Notes under the pieces: model-generated
The model's database searches: none
Seen by the model: the letters and a program-made list of their open reading frames with translations, nothing else
Told to the model about the DNA's origin: nothing
Program-made: the position numbers and the translations under genes
Part shown: one piece after another, positions 45,922 through 59,350 of the stretch
Position numbering within the stretch: position 1 is the stretch's first letter
How the letters are laid out: every line of letters begins with the position of its first letter
Assembly (NCBI GenBank): GCA_019633425.1
Contig: WSUB01000133.1
Coordinates: forward strand, 1-64,000
Direction of reading: 5' to 3'
Length of the DNA stretch: 64,000 nucleotides
DNA from: Tulasnella sp. 424
Taxonomy: Eukaryota; Basidiomycota; Agaricomycetes; Cantharellales; Tulasnellaceae

Positions 45922-46675
45922 TCTGCCCTCGGCTGCGCAAAAGGACATTGGGGACTTTAGGGTTGTAGATGGAACTTTGTATTGGCAGACATATCTGTAG
46001 AAGTACGTGCCGGTAAAATACAAACTATCACGGCAATTTCGAAATGCATGGCCAAGCAGCAGCACAGGTCATGTCGCAAGTTTCACGGCATACGGTGGAG
46101 CGACGAGGTAGATCGGTGCATACCTTTGCTCTTTCTGACCCATCAAATCAGCACGCAAGGATCCGACGCTCTGATAGAGGAAAGGACACAAGAATGGGAT
46201 ATACGACTGTTAGATATATACAGGTCTGTCAGAGTCAGATGGACGAAAGCGTACAGCTTCTCTACAGAGAGATTTGGTGGTTTGGATAAAGACAGAGCGT
46301 GCAACCAAGGGTGAAAGATGTACAGTGCAAATACCGATCAATGTGCAAGGGAGGTAGCTGAGAGTCAGGACTTAAAAAAAAAGAGAGATGTGGCAAGCGA
46401 AAGTGGTATAAAATTGGATAGCGACGGCGGCAGAAGGACAGTGATGTGTTTGAACAGCGAAACAACAAGGGGGTACGAAAGTGGACATTGGAGCAAAACT
46501 TGAGGGAAAAAGACCAGAGACCGAAGGAAAAAAGAACGAGACGCAAAGAAAGTAGGCCATTGAGAACATCTAAACTTACATAGTGAGGAAGAAAACGTGG
46601 GTGGAACAGGAGAATGGAGAGGGTAAAGAAAGAGGGAAAACATGGAATGACAAGACAAAAGTACTTGTTCAGTGG
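45922..46675. other. Convergent 3' region, no gene recognised
   Basis: Between the stops of cysteine synthase (plus) and the ankyrin gene (minus). Purine-rich on the plus strand, with chance open frames. Confidence 0.5.
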
Positions 46676-49600
46676 TTACTTGCCCTTGAGGGTGTGAACA
46701 AAGTTCCGAAGACCACCGAAGAGCTGCTTACCACCCGTCCGAGACTCGCTTCTGGGCGGGTAGTAATCTTCAGGGCCTTGGAGTACAGGTGGGTGCCCAG
46801 ATGATACAGTTCTACCGTGGATTTGCGAAAGGTTGGGCAGCGTCATGGACTTGTCGTTTGACGATGGGGCAGTGCTGACTCGGGACAGAGGAACGGTTTG
46901 GAAGTCCGAGACGGTGATGTCCGGATTGCGCTGACTTGCTGGCAAACTTTGCATATCCGGAGGGGAAGCAACGACACCGTCCTGGGGATCGGCAGTCTCG
47001 TCGACACCCACATGGCGGCCGGAGGACTGAGCAGCCGCCATGTCAACATTGCTGCGAGGTGAATCGGTCGGTGTCGGCAAGGTCTTGGTGATCTCGATGC
47101 CGTGCATGGTGAGTTGGAGGTCTTCGCTCCGCCGTGCTGGCTTGATGTCGGTAGGAGGCGGCCCGACGTTACTTGGAGTGGTTCGAATTGGAACCGTAGG
47201 CGACAAGGGCGTGGTATGGGATTTCACTAAAAAAAGAAGATTTGAAGAACGTCAGTAACACTGTCGGTTATCGAAGCCCTCCAAATCCACCTGGTGTTCT
47301 GCTCTTGGCAGGTCGACTCCTCACAGTCGCTTGCTTGATGTTCTTGTTAAATTCCAAGCTGCCGGCGCGATGGAGAAGGGGGCTCATCGCGGGCATCGTA
47401 CCACCGCTGCCCTTCCTCTGCATCGGCGGCCCGAACACTTCGCGGCGCGGGGAACGATTCTTCTCGTCATCAGGAGTTACCTCTTCCTCGTCCGAATCGT
47501 CCGCATATCCCTTTCGGCTCATCCATACCGACTTTTGCGCCTCTCCTCTAGCGAACCTTCGCTCCAATGCCAGGGTCTCTCCAAAGGCAGCGAGCTGTGC
47601 TGACAACGCTTCGTCCGACAAACCCGCGGAATCTGGTGGAAGGTCTGCGAGATCCAGAATCTGCTTCTCAGCTTTCTCGACGAGCGCGTGAGCTTGCGCA
47701 TGGGAGTTGACGGTACGGAGTAAAACTGGAAGCGGGGTGGTGTCCTTGGTATATTTCTCCTTCTCCGACGACGAGGACTCGTAGTCATCAATCTCATAAG
47801 GAGAACGGTAGACAGCGGCGGTAGTAGTGATCGGGCCGAGCTTAGGACCTCTGATAGTGCCGGTTTTCCCGGTCGTTCCAGCACTCGCGGTCGAAGTGCT
47901 CGTGCTCCATCCAGGACCTTGACCTCGCGGACTGCTAGAATCACTCGCGCCGTTCGAAGAGGACGCAGTAGCCATGTTGGCGGACGACGCGGATGTATCC
48001 GTGGATTTGGAGGACGAAACCGAAGCGCCTCTGAGCCTCGAATCGCCATCGGCACCGGTCGGTCCACCCTTGACAGCAAGGGAACTGTACGGTTTGCTGC
48101 CAGGCGCACCGGCAGAAGTTGGTAAAGACGTTTGAGACGGGTTCGCAGACTCCGGATATGCCCATGGTCGTCCACCAGCGCTAATCGTACTCGCCGACGT
48201 GGGGGAGTACAACGTCGAGACGCCACTGGCTGGCGTCGCAGGGGAAGCCAAGCTCTGAACGGGCTGTCGACCGGAGTACCCACTGCTCATGCTCCCACTC
48301 CTCGCAGACGGGATCCTAGGCACCAATTCCCCAAACGAATCTCCACCTTCAGCTTCTTCAGCAGCGATATGATCTTCATCGTCGAACGAATCATCTTGAG
48401 CCGAGGGACGCCGTTGTTCCGCGGTACCCAATCTCCCACTTTTACCCGCTCGCTCGCCTCCTGCGCTGTACGGACGATCGACGGAGGAAGATGAAGACGA
48501 AGGCTTGGTTTTTGGAAGCGAACCAGCGCTCGCAGAGGTCCTTAGCGACTTCTTCGTACCCTTGGGGGCAAGCGGCGAAGTCGGGGACGTCGCAACGGGC
48601 GACGCTTGGGACCGTCCTGGAGCCTGCGCAGAGGTCGAGACGGACCTTTGACCTTGCCCGTCCCCAGCTGGCAAGTCGAATCGCAAGTTCTTTGTAGATT
48701 GGGTGCTGTTTGTGCGCTTGTGTTCCGCTGGTGAGAATGAGCTGGATGATCCTCCTGCACCTCCATTCGTCAAGGAAGGCCGACGAGGACCGTTTGGCAG
48801 CTGCGGCGGTTTCGAAGCTTTCCTCTCCCTGTCCATAGGCCGAATTTGCTCGGGGGAGGTCGACATGCCAAGTACAGCAGCTGTTACACTTCCTGCGCTA
48901 TCTTCGTCGTCATCTTCATCCGCAATGACGCCAGGCAGCTCTTTCTCGACCACGTTGCCATCCTCGTCCCGACCCCATTCGTTCATCAGTGGGCTGCGTT
49001 TGCCCAACGCCCCAGCTCCCTCGGAAGCAGAACGATCTCGCTTCGCCCTAGCCCAACTGTTCTGAATCGCATAGGATGCCGGGTTCTGCTGTGCCTCGAA
49101 AGATGAGCCCGTCGACGTCATGGTGACGTTCGAGTCCGTGCGGGTGCGGTAATCGGGGTATCCGGTCCGGGTTTGCGAGTTCGAGCGCGACGTTCTTGGG
49201 AGTAAGACAGAAGGCAGAGGTGGAAGGTCTTCCTGGTCTTCGGGTGAAAACACCGACGCCGGATTGAAGAACAACGTTCGCTGGGGCGGAGCCGTAGTCG
49301 GGGGCGAGTGTCGGTCCCGATCTCCCCTATCCAGCGACCCTCTCGATGGTCCTGGATTACCCGTTATCCGCGGTTCATCGATACTATTCCGGGCTCTGGT
49401 CCGGATACCCGGCTCTAGGGGCTGAGCGAGGAACTCGAGGAGATTCGGGGAAGAGGCGTTGACTGGGGCTCCGAGGGGTGGCGGGTTGTTCGAGGACGAG
49501 GAGGTATCCTTCTTGAAGATGTTCAACAGGCTGATCTTTGACGCCAGGCGCTTCTGCCCAGATAGCGTGCTGCTGTTCCCAGTATTATTGTGCTCCTCCG

Positions 49601-50905
49601 CGCCTTGCCCTGCGGATCTTGGACGATGGCTTCCTTTCTTGTGCGGCGAGACGGGCAATGCCGACGGGCGCGAACCCTCGAAGATATGGGGTAAAGAAGG
49701 CCGGCGCGCTCCCGAAGCTGGCAACGTTGCGAACGCTTCCGACGAACTCGAGGCTGGCGTGCTGAACCCGCCGAATGGGGAAGCCGTCCCGCTATCAACA
49801 CCACCTTGTCCGAAGCTCGCGAATGGGGATAAGGCTGCGTTGGAAGACGGCGTGGTCTGTGCGGGGGTCATTCCATGCCCTTTCCGCGTCAACAAATTCT
49901 CCAAACTGCGTTTGACCGCCAGTTTCCTCGACTTGGAAGGGCTTGGTGGGCCGTCTGCCAAGGGAGCGGTGGTGGGTCCCCCTGCTGAGGAACCGGGTTC
50001 TTGCGGCGGATGTGCCGCTTCCCATTCCCGGAGAATTTGAGCGCACTCGTCGTGGTCAAAGTTGGTGGCCAGCGTCTCGGGTTTGGTGCCGTACTTGTCA
50101 GTTCGGGTCGGATCTGCTCCCCTTTGCAATAGGATCTTGATGATAGCGGCATGGCCATTGGCAGCGGCGAAATGTAATGGGGTGGATCCTGTTTTTTAGG
50201 GACAGACGGCAATTATGAGCTCCACGCCCGTTGACGGATCCCCCGAGCCGAGAGGCGGGAGTAATTGTCGCTGGGATGATGGGAATATTTGGTGGGGGGA
50301 CTGGAACGTACCTGACGATCCGATGATTGTCCCGCCTTCTGACTTCTTATCAGAGTAACGTCGCGGAAGCCTGACAATTAAGAGAGAATGTGTCGAAGAT
50401 GTCAGCAACGGTCGGATATATATACGTGAGGGTGGTTTTGGGGGCGACGAGAAGGGAACGGCGTAATGTCGTTGGGAAGTGGACTGGTGAAGGGAATTAC
50501 AGGGAATCGTAATATTTATTGAAGGGGTGGATTTGAATATGAGATATACGAACCTCGGGGCATTGACGTCGGCGCCGAAATCAATGAGAAGTTTGACTAC
50601 GAGTTCGCTGCCGCCTGAGCAGGCTGCGTGGAGTGGCAAGATGCCATCGAGCACGCTGTTGGCTGGTTGGCCATGAGTGAGGGCGTACTGGACTGAGCCT
50701 ATTTATTGTCACAGGAAGGAAGGACAACCGCCCCCCGGGGACGTTGTCAGTTTGGAATCTAATCAGACGAATGCGAGCGTCGTAGTTGCTGACCGATATC
50801 TCCTTTGGCTGCAGCTCCATGCAGGCGCAAGTTGGGATCTGTTCGATGACGAAGAGGTGTGAGCTGAGTCGGCGAAAGGAGGGGGGTGTGCTGCTGTAAT
50901 GCCAT
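46676..50905 (-). CDS. Ankyrin-repeat protein with long disordered tail
   Basis: Exons (minus): 50905-50794, 50698-50554, 50370-50312, 50188-47291, 47226-46676; 1254 residues. The first ~165 residues hold about four ankyrin repeats split by introns: RLHGAAAKGDIGSVQYALTH, GILPLHAACSGGSELVVKLL then DFGADVNAPR, GSTPLHFAAANGHAAIIKIL then QRGADPTRTDKYG. The rest is Ser/Pro/Gly-rich and low in order, with short conserved-looking patches near the end (LEFNKNIKQATVRSRPAKS, QLFGGLRNFVHTLKGK). Ankyrin repeats mediate protein contacts; the tail could be a phosphorylated scaffold, but I recognise no named homolog. Intron 2 uses donor GTTCGT, as in the Arf gene. The last intron (47227-47290) removes an in-frame stop and uses donor GTGGAT, so the C-terminus is less certain. 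Confidence 0.88.
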
Positions 50906-53900
50906 TTGCCTCACATTCTGTGACAACGTTGTACTTCTGCTCTATGCGGTGTTGATGGGACCGACTTAGAGGATGTATGGACGGCATTGCGATTGAAAGA
51001 GAGCTCAGTCCATACGTTTGACGGTGGTCGGGAGAGAGGGAGGGAGGGAAGGGAGAGATGGTGGGAGGTCAGAGAGACAGGTCAGGTAGACTTGTGCGGG
51101 TCCAACTTTGCCCCTGCCAGTCAACTCGGCCGGACTCGCGGCTTTCTCCCGTGACATCCAATTCCGAAGACACACAACACAACACCACTTCTTCTTTCAT
51201 GAAAAAAAAGGACCCTCCCAACTCAAACAAAATTTGTATGTAACGCTCTACGACATTTTCTTATCTTTTTTTTTTACTCCCCCTTTTCCTCTTTTTGCTT
51301 GCCCGCTATGCCCGCGCAACAAACATTGAGCGGCCCTCACCAAATCTGGAGATGAGAGAGATCCACTGGCATGGGCTTGTTGTTCGGAGGCAAAGAACAG
51401 TCCAGCATATGGCTCAGCCACCTCCCGGAGAATCTGATCTTCGTGTGACCTTTGCGAGTCCCTTTTGAGCGCCCGGGACTTCCCCAATTATGCCATTCGA
51501 CGACAAAAGAAACCCTGAACGCTTTCCCGGAGAAATACAGAAGCCAAAAAAACAAGGTCGCTTCAGAAGTCAAATTCCGGTGACTTTACAGTGCAATTTG
51601 TCCCTGGACGCCTTTTCGCTAACGACATCCCTTTGAGCTTATTGTCAGGTCGAGTGATCCGCGGGCTTTGCTTAAGCGGCTAAGTCTCTGCTCCTCACCC
51701 CAACGCCCCATTCATATCCACCCGACATCCAGCGAGACGACTCTTATGGCCACGGGTTGCGTTGGTCACAGAAAAGCCGAGCATCGAGGGACTGCTGACC
51801 AGGATAGCGGGACAGCCCGCTCCGTGGGCAAAAAAGGGTCCTTCTTCAAATTCTGACGCTTATTGCCGCGCGGTCAAAGAATGCATATGTCACGTTTGTC
51901 CCTTTCGGTTTGCTCGGCGTCTGGCCAAAGATTTCGAAGGACTTCCTTTTTGACAACTCACGCGGCTTTGTTCTAACCGACATCTCCTAAACAGAGATAG
52001 CGATAAATGCATTGGAATACTTTTTTGCGCCACATGCATGTTCGTGCAAAGCAACACCCGCAGCGTAGTAATATCCGGCGATTCAAGAACCGCCGCGCCC
52101 CTCGTAGCGCTCTGGAAGAACTTCAATTCCATAACCACCTTTTCTTATCTGAGCACATCCCGATGTGAGAGGTCGTGGATCAGTTCCCCCAGGAACTCCC
52201 CCCCCCCGATCCTTCTGTTTCGCAGGCGGGGGAGATAGAACCTCCCCCCGTCGTCACCCTTGCTATTCTTGGCACGGGATCCTCCCAGGATCGGCTCTTC
52301 GCAAAAAGTCAATAAATCGAAAAGCGACCCTGTTATAACTACTATTTGGAGAGATTTTATTGCGCTTTGCATTAGAAAGGGGGATCGCTACTTCTGGAAT
52401 TACCAATCGGTTACTCAAACATCGAGTCCTCGAGCGAAGATTAGATAGTGGCTTTGGGGGGGTCGTCGTGAGACCGAGGGGCCTCGGAAGCCTGGCTGAC
52501 CCGCAGCCACTATGTTATTCAAAGAGGCTTGCCGGCCATCCTGGAATATCATTAGCGGTAAGTGAGTGCCGCGGCTTTGCCCCATTTATCATCTATTCTT
52601 GGCGACGGTTTTCCTATACCTTTCGAAGGCTCGGGCAGTCAACGGGATGACCGTACCGTCATTCATTCAAGCACGACGCCTACTAAAGTTATGCCTCCCC
52701 AATGCATAGCCTCGACCCGAGCGCGTCTATCAGAAAGTTCGATGCCGTGAGTTGCTGCTTCTCGTGAACAAGTGACTCAACTAACTGTTCAAAAGGCAAA
52801 AAGATAGGCGACCGGAGGCAAAATTCAGCATATGTCACGCAAAACACCCTCGCCACAGTAAAAGGATTGCGCCATGAGGCCAAGCAAACGCACAGTAGTC
52901 CCCAAGACTTTCAACTAGTCAAAAGGCAAAACAAAAAATTCTGCGTGATTCTAACGAGCCATATGCCGCCAAAATCACAAGGGGCGCTTAAACGGCGACG
53001 TTGCGGCACGTGTAGGGGTTCGAACCGACGAGAGGTGAATTCAAAAGAGTAACTAGTGTGCCGACATGAAAAGAGGGGAGGGGGCTAGATTCTCAGAAAC
53101 TCTGAACTCCGATGAAACCCCATGAAGTTCTTCGCAAGTGGGAACTCTGAGAACACACATGCGCTGGCAAGGTTGGGGGGTGGTTAAACCCACGTGGTGG
53201 TGATCGTAGAAAATTCACGGTGCACTATAGCATACACTGTGTTTTCACGATGCTTTCTCTTGGCAAGGCCAGGACGCGCCACTCTGCTTCCACTTGGAAA
53301 TGTGTACGATGCTTGGTAGCGATGGTGATTAACCATGTGGTGTGGGGGGCCCATCATGCCTGAGGTTCGGGGTTTCGGTGAACCCCTTCGGTCTGACGAA
53401 CCTGCGAGGTTGTCGGGCGAAGACAATCTTGCAGAACTTGGGACGCTTCATTACTAGAATCGCCCCCAGCAGATCCAGTGAAACACGGAATCTCGGAAAA
53501 TGTAAATCTAGCGATGTGAAAAAGTGATGGGAAGACCAAGTGTCCACGCAGACATCGAGTTCTTGCCTCATGCCGTTTCTCAAGCTTGCAAGGAGCGGGG
53601 TGTGTAGGTTTCCAGGTAGTCTCCATCAACAACGGATGGAATTTCATCGAGTGGCGCGCGCGCATAGCATAAGATTAGGACGAAAGGGAGTGAAGGTGTA
53701 AAGGTGAAGACAGAGTTGAAGTCGATCGAAAACACAAAGGCAAAAAACCGCGGCACGTGACCTCTCCGCCCGCACAACCGACAACCCACTTCTACTTACC
53801 CTCTAGCCACTGCCCGCCTGCGTACACAATACACCAAAGACCCTTCTAAGACAACCTTCTTCTCGCGTGGAAATGGCTTTACTTGGGAAAACGTGGTGCT

Positions 53901-54346
53901 TGTGCCTTGGCGACCGCCCTCCAACAAGGCGGTGGGAGGGGGGATTGTGATTCTCTGATGCCTCAGGTTGATACGGAGACCTTATTAAGTCAGAGACAAC
54001 GCACTGCATACCCCTCTCCACTCCTGTTTACACACTCGGACCGTCACTTTTAAAAAGCGGGATCGTCCTTATTCGAAGTAGGCCTTGCGCGTTCCTCCCT
54101 CTCCCCTCCCACCTCCAACTTCCCAAGCTTGCTTCTTCATTACTCCCCCCTTCCCCACCTTATCCGCCGTTTCTCCCGGTTCTCACCCTCGAGCTCACAA
54201 GCGGCTTCGAAATTAGGGCTCTTCATAAGCTCTTACACCTCAGCTGCAGTGCCTCCTCAGCATCGCCATCCGCTCAACCCCTCTTTTCTCTCTCGACTCT
54301 CTCCTGCACCAACTAGACGCTCTCTCTCTCGCTGACCAGCTACAAA
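50906..54346. other. 3.4-kb stretch with no gene recognised
   Basis: Scanned in all frames without finding a conserved protein, repeat pair or tRNA. A tRNA-like TTCGAACC at about 53015 has no matching stem. The region has frequent stops and mixed composition. The final 200 bases before 54347 are pyrimidine-rich (CTCTCTCTCTCG at about 54320) and probably belong to the promoter of the next gene. Confidence 0.45.
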
Positions 54347-54937
54347 ATGGTTTCTCGTCGCGACGTTCCTGGTCGAGCTTCACACGCAAAATCGTCAAGC
54401 TACTGCGACTCGGTGCACACGCTCATGCTCTTCTCTCCGCCATCTGGAACTACTCCTCTCGCCGAGGACGCTGAACCAAGCCCGAGCCGCCAGCAGGAGC
54501 AGTCCAGTCCCCGATCCCCGCCTCGCCCTCGCTCGAAACCCAGTCCCCTCAAAATCCTCGTTCGCGCGTTCAACGCTTGTCGCCGAGGGCGCAACAACAA
54601 CGCGCGGGCGTCAAAGGATTCTCCTTCATCTTCTTCCTCAACACCGCGGGCTGCAAGCCCCGTCCCGACCATGTCTGCGCACGAAGCCGCAGCCATTCGC
54701 CGCATCCTCGCCGTACCGTCTCAGCATTCGCTCACGTTCGCGTCGAATTCGTCGTCTACTACGTCCCTTGGGCTTACACCTCGGCCGTCGGATTCGCCCT
54801 CGGTGGCCTCCCGCGCCTCCTCATCCACGTATTACACGGCCGCATCGTTCGTAGAGAGTCCGTACCCTTCGCTTCGGCGGAGCCTCACAGCACCGGCACT
54901 ACATCCCTACGCGCTCGCTGCACCGGTGTATGAGTAA
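54347..54937 (+). CDS. Serine/proline-rich protein of unknown function
   Basis: Single-exon frame of 196 residues, opening MVSRRDVPGRASHAKSSSYC. No domain recognised. It is rich in Ser/Pro/Arg, with a basic centre (RAFNACRRGRNNNAR) and a conserved C-terminal half (SAHEAAAIRRILAVPSQHSL, SSTYYTAASFVESPYPSLRR). That C-terminal half is duplicated at 60571-60837 with mostly conservative changes, which supports it as real coding sequence. A CT-rich leader precedes the ATG. Likely intrinsically disordered. Confidence 0.65.
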   Translation: MVSRRDVPGRASHAKSSSYCDSVHTLMLFSPPSGTTPLAEDAEPSPSRQQEQSSPRSPPRPRSKPSPLKILVRAFNACRRGRNNNARASKDSPSSSSSTPRAASPVPTMSAHEAAAIRRILAVPSQHSLTFASNSSSTTSLGLTPRPSDSPSVASRASSSTYYTAASFVESPYPSLRRSLTAPALHPYALAAPVYE

Positions 54938-55656
54938 CTCGCTCCACGCACTGCATTCCAGCTTGATGCTGTCCTCTCCCCCTCCTTTACTCATAATATT
55001 ATGCTATTGCACCCTCTTTGTGTACCATGTCTTCTCTCTTTCCTGTCGTTTATGTCTCTGTGTCTTTCTCACTTCATCTATCCTGGGTCCTCGGTCATAA
55101 CATTTCTGCATTATCAACCCCTCTGTACTCTCCACTCTTTCTCGCACTGCATGTAACACCTTCATCGCCTCGTCCTTGTGACCATGGTATTACTGGAAAA
55201 AACATAGTCGTCTCCCTGGCCCCTTGTCTTAGTATGCCCTATGCTATTGTCGGCAATCTAGCTACCGTTCTTTGGTTTCATTGAAGGCAATCGGATGGCT
55301 TCCATTCGTATCGACAACGTATAGCGAATTGAAATGAAAGTCGCGATTCCTAGACGTGGGATAGAAAGCCCCGGGATCGCATGCGTTCATTTCGTCAGCG
55401 TGCCGAGGGTTGGATAGGGTTGGATGATGTCGTATGATAGGAACGTTCACGGGAAAAGCGGAAGACGCGAAAGCCAAGTCTAAAATCGGCTCCCGCCAAA
55501 GGCAGTTCACGCCATACACAGACCCAGGTTTCATGAAATAGAGTCATTGCGATTGAATTCTATGCTTGTGTTATCGTATGAAATCCAAATGCCAACACAT
55601 TGCAATTCGGTGTATCACGGCAGACGTATAACACAACTTCATACTAATTTGGACCA
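54938..55656. other. Convergent 3' flanks, duplicated further right
   Basis: 3' flank shared by the serine-rich gene and the converging F-box gene C. The same sequence recurs at 60838-61560 (words TTTATGTCTCTGTGTCTTTC, GGCAATCTAGCTACCGTTC) and partly at 57740-58040. Confidence 0.6.
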
Positions 55657-57230
55657 CTACGTATCAACCTCTGCACCCGTTGGCTCAGATTCCGCCCTTT
55701 GGGACTCTAGGGCTTCAATGATCGGTACCCAGATGCGGGTTTTATCTGGCGCCCCCGTATATTGAACGACCGCGGACCGAGGTAGAACAGCTGCGAGATA
55801 TGCGGCCACACCCTTGTGTGACTCCTCCGGAGACGGGGAGGCACTCAGATCCAATATCCGGAACGCTGGTGCTGGGAGTCGCCCTTGAGGCGCGGTAAGG
55901 GTTGGGTTGCAGGTGAATGGTATGTGCAGCTCCTCGAGGGAAGGAAGGTAGCGAAGAAAGGACGGTAGTAGCGATAAGTCGTTTTGAATCGTTATTCCTC
56001 TCGGAGGTATCTCCACCGACCGCCTGCCATTCTGATAGAACTGTAGGTTTCGGATCTTCGGCCAAGAAGCTCCCATCTCCCGCACATCCGATTCAAACAA
56101 GGAAAGGGAACCCATCACATATAATCCGAGTGTCTCCAGGTTCCGAAGCCCCATCAGCTCGTGCATGAGCTGGGAATAGAGAGAGTTGTCTAGGGCTCGT
56201 TCCCTCGAGAATGGTAGATTAAGTTGGAAGGATTTTAGTAGTGGTTGTTTTGCTACCAGTGTTCGTATTATCGAGACGATTTCCTCTGATGGTCTTGGAG
56301 CGGTGGTAGCGAAGGGAGCTATGTCGAGAGTCCGGAGGGTCGGGAGCCCGAAAATCGAGTCCCACGTCTGACTATCGAAGGGAAGTCTTGCCTCAAGTGT
56401 TGATATCTTGCTACTATGCTTGGTCAAGCACATGTTCAAAGTCTCGAGCAGGGTCGCATCACTGAAGAAGGATTCCACTTCGAGGCTTTCCAGACATGGC
56501 TTGTCGAGCATCGCCACGGCGCTAACCACAGGTTGCATGGCCACGGTGTGATCCTGCATGGATCCCATGCTGGGGGGGCAGATTTCAATCGCGCGGAGCT
56601 TTTTCAACGACTGGGATATGAGAGGCAACGACTGGGATACGAGAGGCGTCGCGTCGGTTGGTATTACCGTAAAGAATCCAATGGACGAAGGACGGGGTAG
56701 GCCGAGATGAGAAGGAATATGGTCCACAAAAGCTTGGAAGGCTTTTTGTGAGACTGTGCTGTAGAAGTAGAGTGAGATGACCCGGATTCGAGGCGCGTAG
56801 AAGGCGTATCGAGACCAGTCGGCACTCTGGATGTCTTCTCGAAACTCCTAGAGGATTTGGTTAGAGGACCTACAAGGATTTGAATAACGAGCACACTTGC
56901 CCACACATCATAGGGTCCCTGTCTCATCGGTCCGACCAACATCAGCAACGGGGCAAATGACTTGATACTGTGCCAGATTTGATCAAGGGCAGGCTCGCTC
57001 CACTCCCGACATACCCTTGCAGCTGAACGGTAGTCCTCAGGATCTAAGTTGCGGATTATCATGCACAGAAGCTCGGGGACGTTAAGGGGAGAAAGCGCAG
57101 CTGAACGGAGGGAACGATCAGTCGCCTGAACCTCGGTCTCCATGAAGAACCCACTTTGTACGAACGCTGAATCGCTGGTTTCAGCGGTTATTGCTTGTAT
57201 TATTGGGTAGTCATGGGAGATTTGCGCCAT
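55657..57230 (-). CDS. F-box protein C
   Basis: Exons (minus): 57230-56901, 56847-55657; 506 residues. F-box at residues ~47-90: LNVPELLCMIIRNLDPEDYR, SAARVCREWSEPALDQIWHS. Then an LRR-like solenoid (LRNLETLGLYV, WPKIRNLQFYQNGRRS, FLRYLPSLEELHIPFT, FRILDLSASP). The intron after the conserved Trp is 53 bp and starts with GCAAGT rather than GTAAGT; the acceptor is CTCTAG. The related gene E has GTAAGT at the same place. Start taken at MAQISHDYP because the upstream frame is not kept in gene D; an ATG at 57308 would add 26 residues. The intron position (Trp, then acidic or E/F start) matches that in F-box genes A and B, implying common descent. Confidence 0.83.
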
Positions 57231-58042
57231 GGGCTTAGAAGCGCGCTGGATAGATACGTAGATCGTGGGGTGTGGTGGTTGGGATGAACTCCATGGGCTG
57301 GTTCCCACCGTTTCGATATCAGACCGTCAAAGGCGGCTTTCGTTGACAGCCACGCAAGCAAACAACTAGTCCATGAAATTCATTGCCTCCCCTCTCAATC
57401 AGTTTTAGGATCGTCTGGTCGGGCTTTAGACGATAATAGTATGCTATACCCCCTCCTTCTCTACTAAACGTGAAACGTAGCAGCACTGCATCGCTGCGCA
57501 CGATCTTCGCGCTCAAAATCGATCAGGTCAGTTCCTCCCGGCAGACCTTGAAACAATCGCGTTCCCTGAGGAGATGATAACAAGGGAAATTTCAATTACA
57601 CAGGAAGGCTACGGGAGAAATCGTTTTGCGGGGGAAGGAGCACCATATCATTGAAATCGCTTCAACGGATAATAGGTCTTATCGGGGAGGCACCACTTGG
57701 TATATTCTTCCATTTCCCCCCTCGGAATAGAAAACAATGGGCTTAATATCCAACGCAATGTGACCGAGCCAAAAATCCATTGTGGCAAGGATGGATGATG
57801 TCGTATCACAGGAATGTCCACGGGAAAAGCGGGAAGATCTGAAAGCCAAGTCTAAATTCGGTTCCCGCCCAAGGCAGTTCACGCCATACACGGACCTAGG
57901 TTCCATGAAATACGGTCGTTGCGATTGAATTCTGTGCTTGTGTTATCGTATGAAATCCAAATGCCAGCACATTGCAATTCGGTGTATCACGGCAGACGTA
58001 TAACATATGGCACAATTACTTCTTTATACTAAACGTAGACCA
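57231..58042. other. Spacer within the F-box cassette array
   Basis: 5' flank of gene C, then 3' flank of gene D duplicated from the 55.4-55.65 kb region. No extra gene. Confidence 0.5.
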
Positions 58043-59173
58043 CTACGTATCAACCTCTGAACCCGTTGGCTCAGATTCCGCCCTTTGGGACTCTAGGGCT
58101 TTAATGATCGATCGCCAGATGAGCGTTTTATCAAGACTTGGCACCCCCGTATATTGAACGTCCGCACACCGAGGTAGAACGGCCGCGAGATATGCGACTA
58201 CATCCTCGTGGCTCGCCTCGGGAGACGGCGAGGCGATTAGATTCAATACCCGGAACGCCGGTGCTGGGAGTCGCTCTTGGGGCGCGGTAAGGGGTGGGTT
58301 GCAGGTAAATTGTATATCCAGGCCCTCGAGGGAAGGAAGGTAGCGAAGAAAGGACGGTAGTAGAGATAAGTCATTTTGAATCGTTATTTCTCTCCGAGGT
58401 ATCTTCAACGACCGCCTGCCATTTTGATGGAACTGTAGGTTTCGGATCTTCGGCCAAGAAGCTCCCATCTCCCGCACATCCGACTCGGACAAGGAAAGGG
58501 GACCAGTCACATATAATGCGAGTGTCTCCAGGTTCCGAAGTCCCATCAGTTCGTGGATGAGCTGGGAATAGAGAGAGTTGTCTAGGGCTTGTTCCCTCGG
58601 GAGTGGTAGATCAAGCTGGAGGGTTTTCAATAGTGGGTGTTTTGCTACCAGGGTTCGCATTATCGAGAGGATCTCCTCTGATACTCTTGGATCGGTGGTG
58701 GCGAGGGGAGCTATGTCGAGAGTCCGGAGGGCCGAGAGCCCGAAAATCGAGTCCCACGTCTGACTATCGAAGGGAAGGATGGCCCTAAGTGCTGATATCT
58801 TGTTACTATGGTTGGCTAAGCACATGTTAAAAGCCTCGAGCAGGGTCGCATCCCTGAAGGAGGATTGCACTTCGAGGCTTTCCAGACATGGTTCGTCAAG
58901 CATCGCCACGGCGCTAACCACAGCTTGCATGACCACGATGTTATCCTGCATGAAGCTCATGCTGTAAGAGAACACTTCAGCTACGCAGAGCTTTTGCAAC
59001 GACTGGGATATGAGAGGCAACGACTGGGATACGAGAGGCATCGCGTTGTGATATGACATCATAGAGAGTCTGATGGACGAAGGACGGGGTAGGCCGAAAT
59101 GAGAAGGAATGTGATCCACAAAAGCTTGGAAGGCTTGTTTTGAGACTGTGCTGTAGAAGTAGAGTGAGATGAC

Positions 59174-59251
59174 CCGGATTCGAGGCGCGTAGAAGGCGTA
59201 TCGAGACCAGTCGGCACTCTGGATGTCTTCTCGAAACTCCTAGAGGATTTG
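59174..59251. repeat. 78-base copy left of the gap
   Basis: Identical by eye to 59351-59428 on the other side of the N run (starts CCGGATTCGAGGCGCG, ends AGAGGATTTG). Confidence 0.85.
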
Positions 59252-59350
59252 NNNNNNNNNNNNNNNNNNNNNNNNNNNNNNNNNNNNNNNNNNNNNNNNN
59301 NNNNNNNNNNNNNNNNNNNNNNNNNNNNNNNNNNNNNNNNNNNNNNNNNN
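59252..59350. other. Assembly gap (99 N)
   Basis: Run of N flanked by two identical 78-base sequences in the middle of an F-box exon. This looks like two contig ends that overlap but were joined with a spacer. Removing 177 bases restores the exact exon layout of gene C. Confidence 0.9.

Noticed and set aside
47942..48283. Frames of 254 and 193 codons inside the ankyrin-protein gene
   Set aside because: Shadow frames of the low-complexity, GC-rich coding region of the real gene.
53000..53045. tRNA-like TTCGAACC box
   Set aside because: The flanking bases do not form a T-arm or acceptor stem on either strand, and no A box lies at the right distance.
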